From DATDCY01 sp031406795 [NCBI: Candidatus Rokuibacteriota bacterium] (GTDB lineage Bacteria; JAUVQV01), in assembly GCA_031406795.1 (NCBI GenBank), contig JANOHV010000118.1, positions 1-64,000 on the forward strand: a DNA stretch of 64,000 nucleotides, read 5' to 3'. The translations under genes were made by a program, and so were the position numbers. Below are positions 15,332-25,202 of this stretch, in pieces. The notes under the pieces were generated by a model. It was not told where the DNA came from. It made no database searches and saw nothing but the letters and a program-made list of their open reading frames with translations. The stretch's first letter is position 1. Each line of letters starts with the position of its first letter.

Positions 15332-17473
15332 GTGAAGTTCTTCAGGAAAGACGGGGCAGGCGACGAAGAGCAGGACCCGACTATTCCCGAACTGCGCCTG
15401 CGCCTGGCCGCTGCGCGGTTGCCGGTCGAGGTGGAGCAGCTCGCCGATCGGGAGCTGGGGACGCTCTCCCGCATCAATCCGGCGGCGGCGGAATTCACGA
15501 TCGGCTTGAGCTATCTCGAGTATCTCGCCTCGCTTCCCTGGCAGCGCAGCACGGAAGACAACCTCGATCTCGCGCGCGCCGAGCGCATTCTGGATGAGCA
15601 CCACTTCGGCCTGCGGCACGTGAAAGAGCGGATTCTCGAGCACCTGGCAATCAAAGCGCTGCGCCATCGGCGCCAGCCGCGGGTGCTCGCGGTCGACGAC
15701 GACGAGACGGCGCGCCGCAACCTCGTGCTCGCGCTGGCCCGCGAGGGCTGCGAGGTCGTCACCGCGGCGAGCGGTCGCGAAGCGCTCGAGCAGTTGGAGG
15801 CGCGCGAGTTCGACGTCGTGCTCACCGACCTGCATCTCGGGCAGAGCGACGGCATGGAGCTGCTCGAGCGCACCCGGGCCCGCTGGCCCGATACGCGCGT
15901 GGTCGTCATCACCGGCTACGCCTCGATCCCGTCGGCGGTCGAGGCGGTCAAGAAGGGCGCTTTCCAGTATCTGTCCAAGCCGTTCGCGATCGAGGAGCTG
16001 CGATCGACGGTGCGGCGCGCACTCGAGGGTCGCGCGCTGCTCAAGGGGACGAAGGGCTCGGTGCTCTGCTTCGCCGGCCCGCCCGGTACCGGCAAGACTT
16101 CGGTCGGGCGGGCGATCGCGCAGGCGCTCGGGCGCTCATTCTCCCGGATCAGCCTCGGGGGGATCCGCGACGAGGCGGAGATCCGCGGCCACCGGCGCAC
16201 CTACGCCGGCGCCAAGCCGGGTCGGGTGATCGAGGAGATCCGCCGGGTCGGGTCCGCCAACCCGGTACTGATGCTCGACGAACTCGACAAGCTCGGCCGC
16301 GAGGTCAAAGGCGACCCGGCCGCTGCGCTGCTCGAGGTGCTCGACCCGGAGCAGAACCGCGGCTTCCTCGACCACTATCTCGACGTGCCTTTCGATCTCT
16401 CGGGGGTGCTCTTCATCGTCACGGTCAACCTGACGGACGCCGTGCCCGAGGCGCTGCTCGACCGGCTCGAGGTGATCGAGTTCCCCGGGTACACCGAGCA
16501 GGAGAAGGCGCAGATCGCCGCGCGTTTTCTCTGCCCGAAACAGCTGCGGGAGAAGGGCCTCGGGAGCGACCAGGTGAGCTTCACGCTGGAGGCGATCGGG
16601 GTGATCATCCGCGATTACACGCGGGAGGCGGGGATCCGCGGCCTCGAACGGCGCATCGCCACCATCTGCCGCAAGATCGCCCGCGAGAGTCTCGGCGACG
16701 GCGCCCGGACCGGAGTCACCGTGACTCCCGAACGGGTGCAGGGGTGGCTCGGGCGGCGGCCGGACCGGCGCGAAGTCATGGACGGGGAGGACCGCGTCGG
16801 GGTGGCCACGGGGCTGGTGCGCACCGAGAGCGGCGGGGAGATCATCTTTGTCGAGGCGGCGAGGATGCCCGGCACCAAGGAGCTGATCATCACCGGCTCG
16901 CTCGGCGAGGTGATGCGCGAATCCGTCCAGGCGGCGCTGAGCTACCTGCGCAGCAACGCGGCGGTCTTCGGCATCGCGTCGGATTTCTTCGAGCGCCACG
17001 ACCTGCACATCCACATACCGCGCGGGGCGGTCCCGAAGGATGGGCCGTCGGCCGGGCTCACGGTGCTTGCCGCGCTCGCTTCGCTGCTCACGAGGCGCCC
17101 CGCGCGCCGCGACACGGCCGCGACCGGCGAGATCACCCTCACCGGGCGCCTTCTCGCGGTCGGCGGCGTGCGCGAGAAGGTGCTCGCCGCGCGCCGGGCC
17201 GGGCTGGCGGCGGTCGTGGTGCCGGCCGCAAACCTCGCGGAAATCGAGGAGCTCGACGAGGAGACGCGGCGCGGGATCGCCATCCATACGGCGGCTTCGG
17301 CGCCCGAGGCCCTGGAACTGATCCTCCGGGAACCTGCTGGGCGGAGGGGTGGCGCGGAGGGGAGGTCTCCATCGGCGGAACGAAGTGAGTGCCCGCTCGG
17401 GGGGCATAAACACGATGGAGGTCCGCAGCGTCAGGACCCCGCAGCCCGGACGGGACCGTCATGCCCAGCCTGA
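15332..17473 (+). CDS. Lon-type AAA+ protease with inserted receiver domain
   Basis: A 713-residue protein with GTG start behind GGAGGTGA. Residues 1-115 match the helical linker of Lon (INPAAAEFTIGLSYLEYLASLPW, LDLARAERILDEHHFGLRHVKERILEHLAI); the N-terminal LON substrate domain is absent. A full CheY receiver is inserted at 116-232 (D122/D123, acceptor D166, T194, K216). The AAA+ core resumes at once: Walker A GPPGTGKT 249-256, Walker B LMLDE 313-317. The Lon protease domain has the Ser/Lys dyad S573 (KDGPSAG) and K616, 43 residues apart as in E. coli Lon. Residues from about 671 are encoded by a dispersed repeat. It overlaps the kinase gene by 13 bp. Phosphorylation-controlled proteolysis is inferred. 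Confidence 0.92.
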   Translation: MKFFRKDGAGDEEQDPTIPELRLRLAAARLPVEVEQLADRELGTLSRINPAAAEFTIGLSYLEYLASLPWQRSTEDNLDLARAERILDEHHFGLRHVKERILEHLAIKALRHRRQPRVLAVDDDETARRNLVLALAREGCEVVTAASGREALEQLEAREFDVVLTDLHLGQSDGMELLERTRARWPDTRVVVITGYASIPSAVEAVKKGAFQYLSKPFAIEELRSTVRRALEGRALLKGTKGSVLCFAGPPGTGKTSVGRAIAQALGRSFSRISLGGIRDEAEIRGHRRTYAGAKPGRVIEEIRRVGSANPVLMLDELDKLGREVKGDPAAALLEVLDPEQNRGFLDHYLDVPFDLSGVLFIVTVNLTDAVPEALLDRLEVIEFPGYTEQEKAQIAARFLCPKQLREKGLGSDQVSFTLEAIGVIIRDYTREAGIRGLERRIATICRKIARESLGDGARTGVTVTPERVQGWLGRRPDRREVMDGEDRVGVATGLVRTESGGEIIFVEAARMPGTKELIITGSLGEVMRESVQAALSYLRSNAAVFGIASDFFERHDLHIHIPRGAVPKDGPSAGLTVLAALASLLTRRPARRDTAATGEITLTGRLLAVGGVREKVLAARRAGLAAVVVPAANLAEIEELDEETRRGIAIHTAASAPEALELILREPAGRRGGAEGRSPSAERSECPLGGHKHDGGPQRQDPAARTGPSCPA
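17343..17458. repeat. 116-bp dispersed repeat, copy B, inside the Lon 3' end
   Basis: Aligns ungapped to 5828-5943 with five mismatches. It encodes the last 40 or so residues of the Lon-type protein and ends 3 bp before the kinase start codon, so it has replaced the original end of one gene and the leader of the next. Confidence 0.85.
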
Positions 17474-18915
17474 GACGCAAGGTCTCCTATGGCTACTACG
17501 CCGTCGTGGCGCTGCTGCTGGGCCTCTCCGTTTTCGTTGTCGTCGAGCTGCGGCTGCTCGAGCGTCGCATCGTCGCCGGCGAGGCGCTTGCGGAATTCTT
17601 CGACGCCACGCTCGAGATCAGGCGCTTCGAGAAGAACTACTTCCTCTACGCCCAGGGGGAGGACCTGAACGAGAGCATGCGCTACGCCGGCCGGGCGCGT
17701 GAGCTGCTGGATCGTCACGGCGCGGCGTTCGCCGCCTTCGTCCCCGGGCCGTTGCTGGCCACGCTGCGCGACCGACTCCCCCGCTACGAGTCGCTGATGC
17801 GCCGGTACGCGGCGGCGCCGGCGGCGGCGCCCGAGCGCAAGGACCTGGAGCAGGAGGTGCGCCGCGCCGGCAAGGAGATCGTCACGCACGCCGAGGAGAT
17901 CTCCGGGAGCGAGCGGCGCAGCCTGCAGGGACTGCTCGCCCGTTACCGGCGGGGGCTGGTCGGGGCGATCGTCCTGCTCTCGGCGCTGGCGATCGCCATC
18001 GGCCAGGTCCTGGTGCGCGAGGTCGGGCGACCGCTGCGCGCCCTGGAACAGGCGCTGAACAGCGTCGCCGAGGGGCGCTACGAGCCGGTGGCGATCGGCT
18101 CGCGCGACCGCGAGATCGTCTCGCTGACCAACGCGCTCAACCGGATGCTGCGCGAGCGCGAGCTGCACGAGCGACACCTGATCCAGTCCGAGAAACTCGC
18201 CTCGCTCGGGACGCTGCTCTCGGGGGTGGCGCACGAGCTGAACAACCCGCTCTCGAACATCTCGACGTCGGCGCAGATCCTCGCCGAGGAGATGGGCGCC
18301 GGCGGCGGGCTCGCCGGGGAGCTGGTCGGGCAGATCGGCGAGCAGACCGACCGCGCCCGCAACATCGTGCGCTCCCTGCTGGAGTTCTCGCGCGACCGCG
18401 AGTTCCGCAAGGAGCCGCTGCCGCTGCGCCCGCTTGTCGAGGAGACCGTGCGTTTTCTCAAGGGGCAGATCCCGCCCGGGGTGACGGTCGAGGTGGCGGT
18501 GCCGCCCGAGGTTACGCTTCCCGGCGATCGCCAGCGCCTGCAGCAGGTCTTCCTCAACCTCGTCAAGAACGCCGTCGAGGCGGTGCCGCCGGGCGCGGGT
18601 CGCGTCGTCGTCAGCGCCCGGCGGGTGCGGCCCGGCCCGGCGCCGGAAACCGACGCGGCGCTCGTCGTGCACGCGAACGGCGGGTTGCCGGGGGGCGATG
18701 TCATCGAGATCGAGGTGCGCGACAACGGCCCGGGCATCCCGCCGGAGATCCGCAAGAAGATCTTCGACCCTTTCTTCACCACCAAGGACGTCGGCAAGGG
18801 CTCGGGGCTCGGGCTGTTCGTCGTCTACGAGATCATCGACGAGCACGACGGCGGCATCGCCGTGGGGGAGGCCCCGGGCGGCGGGACCCTCTTCACGATC
18901 CGGCTGCCCGCGTGA
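17461..18915 (+). CDS. Membrane histidine kinase of the Lon operon
   Basis: A 484-residue kinase with membrane segments at about 10-30 and 166-186 and a helical periplasmic domain between them that contains RRFEKNYFLY. HAMP-like linker 187-235, H-box with H258 ([13 protein letters not shown]), N-box NLVKNAVEA, G1 DNGPGIP and G2 GSGLGL all intact. The sensor motif and the LSNI(S/Y)T H-box context also occur in the kinase at 45094. It overlaps the Lon gene and ends 14 bp before the NtrC gene. Both the Lon receiver and the NtrC receiver are candidate targets. Confidence 0.94.
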   Translation: MPSLRRKVSYGYYAVVALLLGLSVFVVVELRLLERRIVAGEALAEFFDATLEIRRFEKNYFLYAQGEDLNESMRYAGRARELLDRHGAAFAAFVPGPLLATLRDRLPRYESLMRRYAAAPAAAPERKDLEQEVRRAGKEIVTHAEEISGSERRSLQGLLARYRRGLVGAIVLLSALAIAIGQVLVREVGRPLRALEQALNSVAEGRYEPVAIGSRDREIVSLTNALNRMLRERELHERHLIQSEKLASLGTLLSGVAHELNNPLSNISTSAQILAEEMGAGGGLAGELVGQIGEQTDRARNIVRSLLEFSRDREFRKEPLPLRPLVEETVRFLKGQIPPGVTVEVAVPPEVTLPGDRQRLQQVFLNLVKNAVEAVPPGAGRVVVSARRVRPGPAPETDAALVVHANGGLPGGDVIEIEVRDNGPGIPPEIRKKIFDPFFTTKDVGKGSGLGLFVVYEIIDEHDGGIAVGEAPGGGTLFTIRLPA

Positions 18916-18929
18916 GGGAGAGTGAGAGG

Positions 18930-20291
<1,362 letters not shown>

Positions 20292-20391
20292 TCGAACGCA
20301 GTCTGCCCTTCGCGCTGAATCTGGCGCGACGCCGCAATCCGCCCCGCTGCCAAAGACCAGCGATCCCGCCGGCCACATGGCACCCGCCCGG

Positions 20392-20427
20392 GTGCAGAAG
20401 CTGCACTTTCGGATGCAGACGCTGCAT
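20392..20427. promoter_or_regulatory. Paired 15-bp dyads, candidate activator binding sites
   Basis: GTGCAGAAGCTGCAC (20392-20406) and ATGCAGACGCTGCAT (20413-20427) each have perfect 6-bp arms around a 3-bp centre. Their centres are 21 bp apart, two helical turns. They lie about 205-240 bp upstream of the predicted sigma54 start at 20632, a normal range for NtrC-type enhancers. Confidence 0.65.
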
Positions 20428-20605
20428 CTTCTTCCCCGAAGCGTCGAGGGAGGCTGGTTGAAACGGCCTCGTTGACAGCAGAAATGTCGCGCTCGCCGGA
20501 TTGCACTCAGCGAACGAAAATGCCGGTATTTCCGGGTGTTCTTCGCTCGGTGATCCCCGGCCCGCCGGCCGTTGCGGCAGTCCCGGGCCTCCTCGGGGCA
20601 CTGGC

Positions 20606-20621
20606 CGGCACGGAAGATGCA
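20606..20621 (+). promoter_or_regulatory. Sigma54 promoter of the secreted-peptide genes
   Basis: Reads CGGCACGGAAGATGCA, with GG at 20607-20608 and GC at 20619-20620, exactly 12 bp apart, and a perfect GGCACG block. Transcription would begin near 20632, 27 bp before the next ATG. The 367-bp gap from 20292 to 20658 holds this promoter and the dyads and no gene that I can see. Confidence 0.7.
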
Positions 20622-20658
20622 AATGCGATGGGCACAACAACCCCACAAGGAGGGGATC

Positions 20659-20970
20659 ATGAACTTCAGGGTAAAGGCTTTGATCTTGGCCGGGGCGGTC
20701 TTCGGCGCGGCTGCGCTGATTCCGGCAGTGTCTGAGGGTCGCGGCGGAAACGTCGGCGGCCGGGGACGCTGCGGACAGGCCCAGCAGCAGTGCCGCCAGC
20801 AGAACCAGAATTGCCCGCAGGAGCACAAGCGCCTGCGCGACGGCTCGTGCGGTAACGCTGCGTGCCCCGGACCGGATGGCGGGCAGCGCGGCCCGTGCCC
20901 CGGGCCGGACGGCGGCAACCAGGGTTCTGGTGCACCGGGCGGCGGCGTCGCGCCGCCGGACATTAAGTAG
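20659..20970 (+). CDS. Secreted Gly/Pro/Cys-rich small protein
   Basis: A 103-residue protein with ATG behind AAGGAGG. Residues 1-25 form a signal peptide (MNFRVKALILAGAVFGAAAL). The mature part is Gly, Gln and Cys rich, with GRCGQAQQQCRQQNQNC and two copies of CPGPDGG separated by QRGP. Six cysteines could form disulfides or bind metal. I do not recognise a family. It stands directly behind a sigma54 promoter and 16 bp before the next gene, so export is likely to be under the control of one of the adjacent NtrC regulators. Confidence 0.8.
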   Translation: MNFRVKALILAGAVFGAAALIPAVSEGRGGNVGGRGRCGQAQQQCRQQNQNCPQEHKRLRDGSCGNAACPGPDGGQRGPCPGPDGGNQGSGAPGGGVAPPDIK

Positions 20971-20986
20971 GCCGAGGAGCAGAACG

Positions 20987-21511
20987 ATGGGCGCCAGGTG
21001 GACGGTCGGCATCGCTCACCTGGCGCTTTTCTTTGCGCTGACGCTCCGCCCTTCCAACGTCAGCGCCGCCGGCGCGCCGGAGGGATGTGATCAGGTTCTC
21101 CCCGGATGTGGCATCTGTTACCCCGGCGGTTACGACGACAACACCGTCGGCGAAGTCCAGGGGACCATTCTCGATGTGCAGGCGCCCGCCCAGGGGCCGG
21201 TGCGCCTGGTTGTCGCCGGCGAACGTGAACAGTGGGTCGTTCTCGCCGCTCCGTTGGGTCTTCTGGAGAGCATGGCGCTGCATCTTGCTCCGGGAGCCGC
21301 GGTCACCGTGCGTGGCTCGAAGAACCTCGGCGCCGACGGTCGCCTGTACCTCGTCGCCCGTGAGATCCGCGCCGCCGGCGGGAAACCGGGCGTCGTCCTT
21401 CGGGATTGTCGGGGAACGCCCCTCTGGAGCGGCGGCTACCGCGGCGGCCGGAACCCGCTCCCGGAAAGCGCCGATTGTCGCAGCCAGGGCCTGAATGGCT
21501 GGCGCCGTTGA
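20987..21511 (+). CDS. Periplasmic OB-like protein, paralogue A
   Basis: A 174-residue protein with a signal peptide (about 1-28) and a compact beta-rich domain. Marker motifs are CYPGGYDDNTVGEVQGTI, a strand pair, LAPGAAVTVRGSK and GADGRLYLVAREI, ending with VVLRDCRGTPLWSG. The pattern resembles small secreted OB-fold proteins, but the family name and ligand are unknown to me. It is 16 bp after the secreted peptide gene. A diverged paralogue lies convergently 18 bp away at 21530-22009. Extra cysteines (GCDQVLPGCGIC) are present only in this copy. Confidence 0.82.
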   Translation: MGARWTVGIAHLALFFALTLRPSNVSAAGAPEGCDQVLPGCGICYPGGYDDNTVGEVQGTILDVQAPAQGPVRLVVAGEREQWVVLAAPLGLLESMALHLAPGAAVTVRGSKNLGADGRLYLVAREIRAAGGKPGVVLRDCRGTPLWSGGYRGGRNPLPESADCRSQGLNGWRR

Positions 21512-21529
21512 GGTGCTTGCGGCGCGCTG

Positions 21530-22009
21530 CTAACGTCCGCGCCGGCCGCACCCCCCGGGGCCGCAACCCGACCAGGCCGGCTTCCCCAGCAGGTCGCGCA
21601 GAACAACCGGGCCGTCCGCGCCGGGGAGGCTGATCTCCCGTGCCACGAGGTAGAGGTTTCCATCCGCGCCCATGCTCTTCGAGCCCTTCACGCGCACGCG
21701 GTCCCCGGGTGCGAGCCTGAGCTTCCGGTCTGCCCAGTACCAGGCCGGGGCGGCGAAGACGGTGTAGATGTCGCCGCCGACCTCGAGACGAAACGAAACC
21801 GGGCCCCACTCCGGCTGGTCGAACGACGCGACGCGACCCTCCACCACCCCGACCGTGTTGGGATCGTAGCCCCCCGGATAGCGGATGTCGCAGGCCGGGA
21901 GGTTCATCTCCGGCTCCTGCTCCTGGGCGCGGACGGCAGCCGCCGGCGTCAACGCGATCGCGGCCGCCAGCAGGAGCGGCGCCGGCCGGATCCAGGTGAA
22001 TCCGTTCAT
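21530..22009 (-). CDS. Periplasmic OB-like protein, paralogue B
   Basis: A 159-residue protein with signal peptide (MNGFTWIRPAPLLLAAAIAL) and the same domain as the gene at 20987: RYPGGYDPNTVGVVEGRV, LAPGDRVRVKGSK, GADGNLYLVAREI, VVLRD and GKPAWSG. Its start codon overlaps the stop of the NtrC gene (ATGA), so it is coupled to the regulator as the last gene of the minus-strand operon. A role in the stimulus or feedback of that two-component system is inferred. Confidence 0.85.
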   Translation of the reverse strand: MNGFTWIRPAPLLLAAAIALTPAAAVRAQEQEPEMNLPACDIRYPGGYDPNTVGVVEGRVASFDQPEWGPVSFRLEVGGDIYTVFAAPAWYWADRKLRLAPGDRVRVKGSKSMGADGNLYLVAREISLPGADGPVVLRDLLGKPAWSGCGPGGCGRRGR

Positions 22010-23331
22010 GACAACCCGTACTCCTTGAGGCGGTATTGCAGCGTGCGGAGCGAAATGCCGAGCGTTGCGGCCGCCTTGCGCCGATTCCCCGCGCTCTCGC
22101 GCAGGACGCGTTCGATCGCCTCGCGCTCGACATCCTTGAGCTCGCCGCCGCCGCGACACTCAGCGGGGGACTCCAGGTTCAGGTGGCCGGGATCGATCTG
22201 CTCCCGCGCGAGGATGACGGCCCTCTCCACGACGTTCTGGAGTTCCCGGATATTCCCGGGCCAGGCGTAGTGCCGCAGGTCCTGCCGCGCCGCGTCCGAG
22301 AAGCGATCGACCTGTTTGCCGAACCGCGCCGAGTACCTCGCGCGAAAGAAATCCGCCAGCGGGAGGACCGCGTCCGTGCGCTCCGCGAGCGGCGGCAGGC
22401 GCAACGGAAAGACGTTGAGACGATAGTAGAGGTCCTCACGGAATTTCCCCTCGGCGACGTGCGCCTTGAGATCGCGATTCGTCGCGGCGATGACTCTCAC
22501 ATCCACCGGGACCGGCCGGGCGCCTCCCACCCGCTCGACGACGCGCTCCTGAAGGACCCGCAACAGTTTGACCTGCACCGATGGCGCGATCTCCCCGACT
22601 TCGTCGAGGAAGAGCGTCCCGCCATCGGCGAGTTCGAAGCGCCCCTTGCGGGCGGCCACGGCCCCGGTGAACGCGCCGCGCTCGTGCCCGAAAAGCTCGC
22701 TCTCGAGGAGACTTTCGGCGAGGGCGGCGCAATTCACCGCCACGAAGGGTTGCTCGCGACGCGGGCTCCAGGCGTGGATCACGCGCGCGAGCACCTCCTT
22801 GCCGGTCCCGCTGGCACCCGTCAGCAGGACGCTGGCCGTCGTGGGCGCGACCTCGCGCACCATAACCTGCACCTGCTCCATCGCTGCGCCGAGAAAGATG
22901 AGCTCTACCGGTGGGAAGTCCTTGCCGAGTTCCTCGGACAGCAGATTGATCCGCGCCTCGCTCTCCGCCTCCCGCAGCGCCCGCCTCACGACCAGCCGCA
23001 GTTCGTCGGGGCTGTCGAAGGGCTTGAGCAGGTAATCGGCCGCCCCGGCTTTCATGGCCTCGACGGCGCTCTCGACGCTGCCGTGCGCGGTGATGACGAT
23101 CCACCGCGCCTCGGGCCGGAGCTTTCGGCCCTCCTTGAGCAGGGAGAGCCCGTCGAGCCCCGGCATCTTCAGATCGGTGATCACCAGATCCCAGGAATCG
23201 AGCCCGAGGCGGGCCAGACCGGCCGCGCCATCGGGCGCGCTCTCCACCCGGTGGCCCTCCGCCGCGAGGACTTCCATCAGGAAAGACCGCATCAGGGCGT
23301 CATCCTCGACGACGAGAACCGCGCGGCCCAT
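22006..23331 (-). CDS. NtrC-family sigma54-dependent activator
   Basis: A 441-residue regulator: receiver with acidic residues E9/D10/D11, acceptor D53, T81 and K103; AAA+ domain with Walker A GASGTGKE 172-179 and GAFTGA 219-224; C-terminal Fis-type helix-turn-helix (NRRKAAATLGISLRTLQYRLKEYG). It is one base pair away from the kinase gene and overlaps the OB-like gene. The set resembles ZraSR-like envelope-stress systems in layout. It could equally drive the sigma54 promoter at 20606. Confidence 0.95.
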   Translation of the reverse strand: MGRAVLVVEDDALMRSFLMEVLAAEGHRVESAPDGAAGLARLGLDSWDLVITDLKMPGLDGLSLLKEGRKLRPEARWIVITAHGSVESAVEAMKAGAADYLLKPFDSPDELRLVVRRALREAESEARINLLSEELGKDFPPVELIFLGAAMEQVQVMVREVAPTTASVLLTGASGTGKEVLARVIHAWSPRREQPFVAVNCAALAESLLESELFGHERGAFTGAVAARKGRFELADGGTLFLDEVGEIAPSVQVKLLRVLQERVVERVGGARPVPVDVRVIAATNRDLKAHVAEGKFREDLYYRLNVFPLRLPPLAERTDAVLPLADFFRARYSARFGKQVDRFSDAARQDLRHYAWPGNIRELQNVVERAVILAREQIDPGHLNLESPAECRGGGELKDVEREAIERVLRESAGNRRKAAATLGISLRTLQYRLKEYGLS

Positions 23332-23332
23332 C

Positions 23333-24592
23333 TCAGACGCCGGCCCGGGGGAGCAGCAGGGTGAAGGCCGCCCCTGCCGCGCCTTCCCGGTTCTTCAGTT
23401 CGATGATCCCGCCCATGCCCTCAACCACCTTTTTCGCATACGCCAGCCCAAGCCCGGTGCCGGTCGTCCGCGTAGTGTAGAAGGGAGTGAACAACTTGGG
23501 AAGCGCCTCCGGGGCGATGCCGTCCCCCGAGTCCTCGAGCCGGATCGCAACCCGGTCGCCCTGCCGCCGAAGGCTCACGCGAAGCAGACCCGTTGCGCCC
23601 ATCGCCTGAAGTGCGTTGCGGACGGCGTTGACGATGACCCGCTCGAGCTTCTCGGCGTCGGCGCGCACCCGCAGACCGGGCTCAAGATCGAATTCCACGC
23701 GGCCCTGCCAGGTATCCACCGAGGCGGCGATCGTCGACAGCAGCGGCGCGGGGTCGACATCCGCGATCGTGAAACGCTCCTCCCGGGAGAAGAGCAGTAG
23801 ATCCTCCACGAGGTGCTCGATCCGCGCCACGCCGCGCAGGACCGTCGCGAGTTGCTGCGCCCGGGGGTCGGCGGCCTCCGTCCGCTCCGCGGCCAGCTGC
23901 GCGTAGCCCTTGACGCTGCCGATGGCGTTGCGGATCTCATGGGCCAGCGTCGAGGTCATCTGCCCGACCAGGGCCAGCGACTCGCCTCGCTCGGCCATGC
24001 GACGATGTCTCTCGGAGCGCGCCGCCAGAACGACGACGAGCAGCCCGCCGGCCCACAGCAGCGCCAGCACCGCGCCGACGCTCCACCAGAGCCGCCCGAT
24101 GCGGGCGATCATCCGGTCGGTGTCGAAGGTGTGGAGCGCGAGGCGGAGCAGCGCCGGCGGGCCGTCCCGCTGCGGCAACAGGCGGTCGTAGAGCAGGACC
24201 GGCCGGCCGGTGCCGAGGAGTGCGCGGCGGCTCGCGGTCGGCCCGTCCGCCAGCCGGCCGAAAGCCGCGCTGTCGTCGAAGGGGCCGCCGCGCAGGTCGG
24301 GGTTAGTGTGGAAGAGAATGACCCCGTCCGTGGACGCGATCAGCGCGTAAGCCACGATCCGATCGGAAAAGAGCCGCTCGAACTGCACGACGCGGCCCTC
24401 CTCTGCCCTGAGTACCTGCTCGGCGGCGAGGGAGATGCCGCGCGCGGTGTTTTCCAGGGATTGCCCGGCCAAGGTGCGAACGGCCCGGTCGGCGAAATAG
24501 GTGGATGAGAGAATGCCGGCCGAGGCGGCCAGCAGCGCGACGATGACCGGCAGCGTGCGGTAGGTGGCGCTGTGTGGAAGATTGGTGCGCAT
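23333..24592 (-). CDS. Membrane sensor histidine kinase
   Basis: A 419-residue kinase. I used the ATG at 24592; a TTG 21 bp earlier is also open. Membrane segments lie at about 13-33 and 168-191 and bracket a 130-residue periplasmic sensor that looks like a single Cache/PAS-type fold (IVAYALIASTDGVILFHTNP). H-box with H218 (TLAHEIRNAIGSVKGY), N-box NAVRNALQA, G1 DSGDGIAPE and G2 GTGLGL are present. It is the obvious partner of the NtrC gene one base downstream. Confidence 0.94.
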   Translation of the reverse strand: MRTNLPHSATYRTLPVIVALLAASAGILSSTYFADRAVRTLAGQSLENTARGISLAAEQVLRAEEGRVVQFERLFSDRIVAYALIASTDGVILFHTNPDLRGGPFDDSAAFGRLADGPTASRRALLGTGRPVLLYDRLLPQRDGPPALLRLALHTFDTDRMIARIGRLWWSVGAVLALLWAGGLLVVVLAARSERHRRMAERGESLALVGQMTSTLAHEIRNAIGSVKGYAQLAAERTEAADPRAQQLATVLRGVARIEHLVEDLLLFSREERFTIADVDPAPLLSTIAASVDTWQGRVEFDLEPGLRVRADAEKLERVIVNAVRNALQAMGATGLLRVSLRRQGDRVAIRLEDSGDGIAPEALPKLFTPFYTTRTTGTGLGLAYAKKVVEGMGGIIELKNREGAAGAAFTLLLPRAGV

Positions 24593-24645
24593 CACTGCAC
24601 GGGATTGTACCAACGAACCGCTCCCGCAGGCGTGCGGGTCTCAGT

Positions 24646-25026
24646 TCAGTGAGCGCATCCGCCGTCTTTGCCGTGTCCGGCGCACGTGCCGTGGGGTTCG
24701 ATGACCGGCAGGCCGCCCGATCCGAGCAAGGCGAGGTTCTCCCTGATCGTTGGGGCCAGCGACCGGTGGACCTTGATACCCAGACGGTTCAACCCGGAGA
24801 GCGCACCGGTGCCGATGCCCCCGACGACGACGGCGTCCACGCTGTGGCCGTCGAGCGCCCGCGTCGGGTTGCAGGCGCCATGGGCGTGCAGCCGGTCCCC
24901 GTTGGAAACCGAGACGACGGCGCTCGTCTCCAACTCTGCGATCACGAAAACCGGCGCCGAGCCGAAGTGGTTGTACACGACACTGTCGATTCCGACATCA
25001 TCCTGAACGGGGAAAGCGATCCTCAT
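24646..25026 (-). CDS. NifX/NafY-type dinitrogenase cofactor-domain protein
   Basis: A 126-residue protein with ATG behind AGGAGG. It has the fold markers of the NifB/NifX C-terminal family: MRIAFPVQDD, the VYNHFGSAPVFVIAE block, and DAVVVGGIGTGALSGLNRLGIKV. The tail is His/Cys rich (GTCAGHGKDGGCAH). Stand-alone members exist outside nitrogen-fixation clusters and may bind Fe-S or Mo-Fe-S cofactors. It lies 53 bp upstream of the kinase gene on the same strand and could be part of that regulon. No nif genes are in the window. Confidence 0.87.
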   Translation of the reverse strand: MRIAFPVQDDVGIDSVVYNHFGSAPVFVIAELETSAVVSVSNGDRLHAHGACNPTRALDGHSVDAVVVGGIGTGALSGLNRLGIKVHRSLAPTIRENLALLGSGGLPVIEPHGTCAGHGKDGGCAH

Positions 25027-25202
25027 GGCAGCCTCCTGGTTACAACGCTCCTGCAGCCCTGGGATCAGTTATCGCGGGCTTGCTCGACTTAGTAAATTCA
25101 ACGGTGTGTGACGCGAAAAACCGCATTTCTCGTTCGATGATAATTGGACAGGATCGATGCATGGAGCGGAGCCTGGTCGACACGGCCGACTTGTCGACCG
25201 CC

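Noticed and set aside
24593-24645. Sigma54 promoter directly before the kinase at 24592
   Set aside because: The candidate GG and GC pairs are 13 bp apart, one too many.
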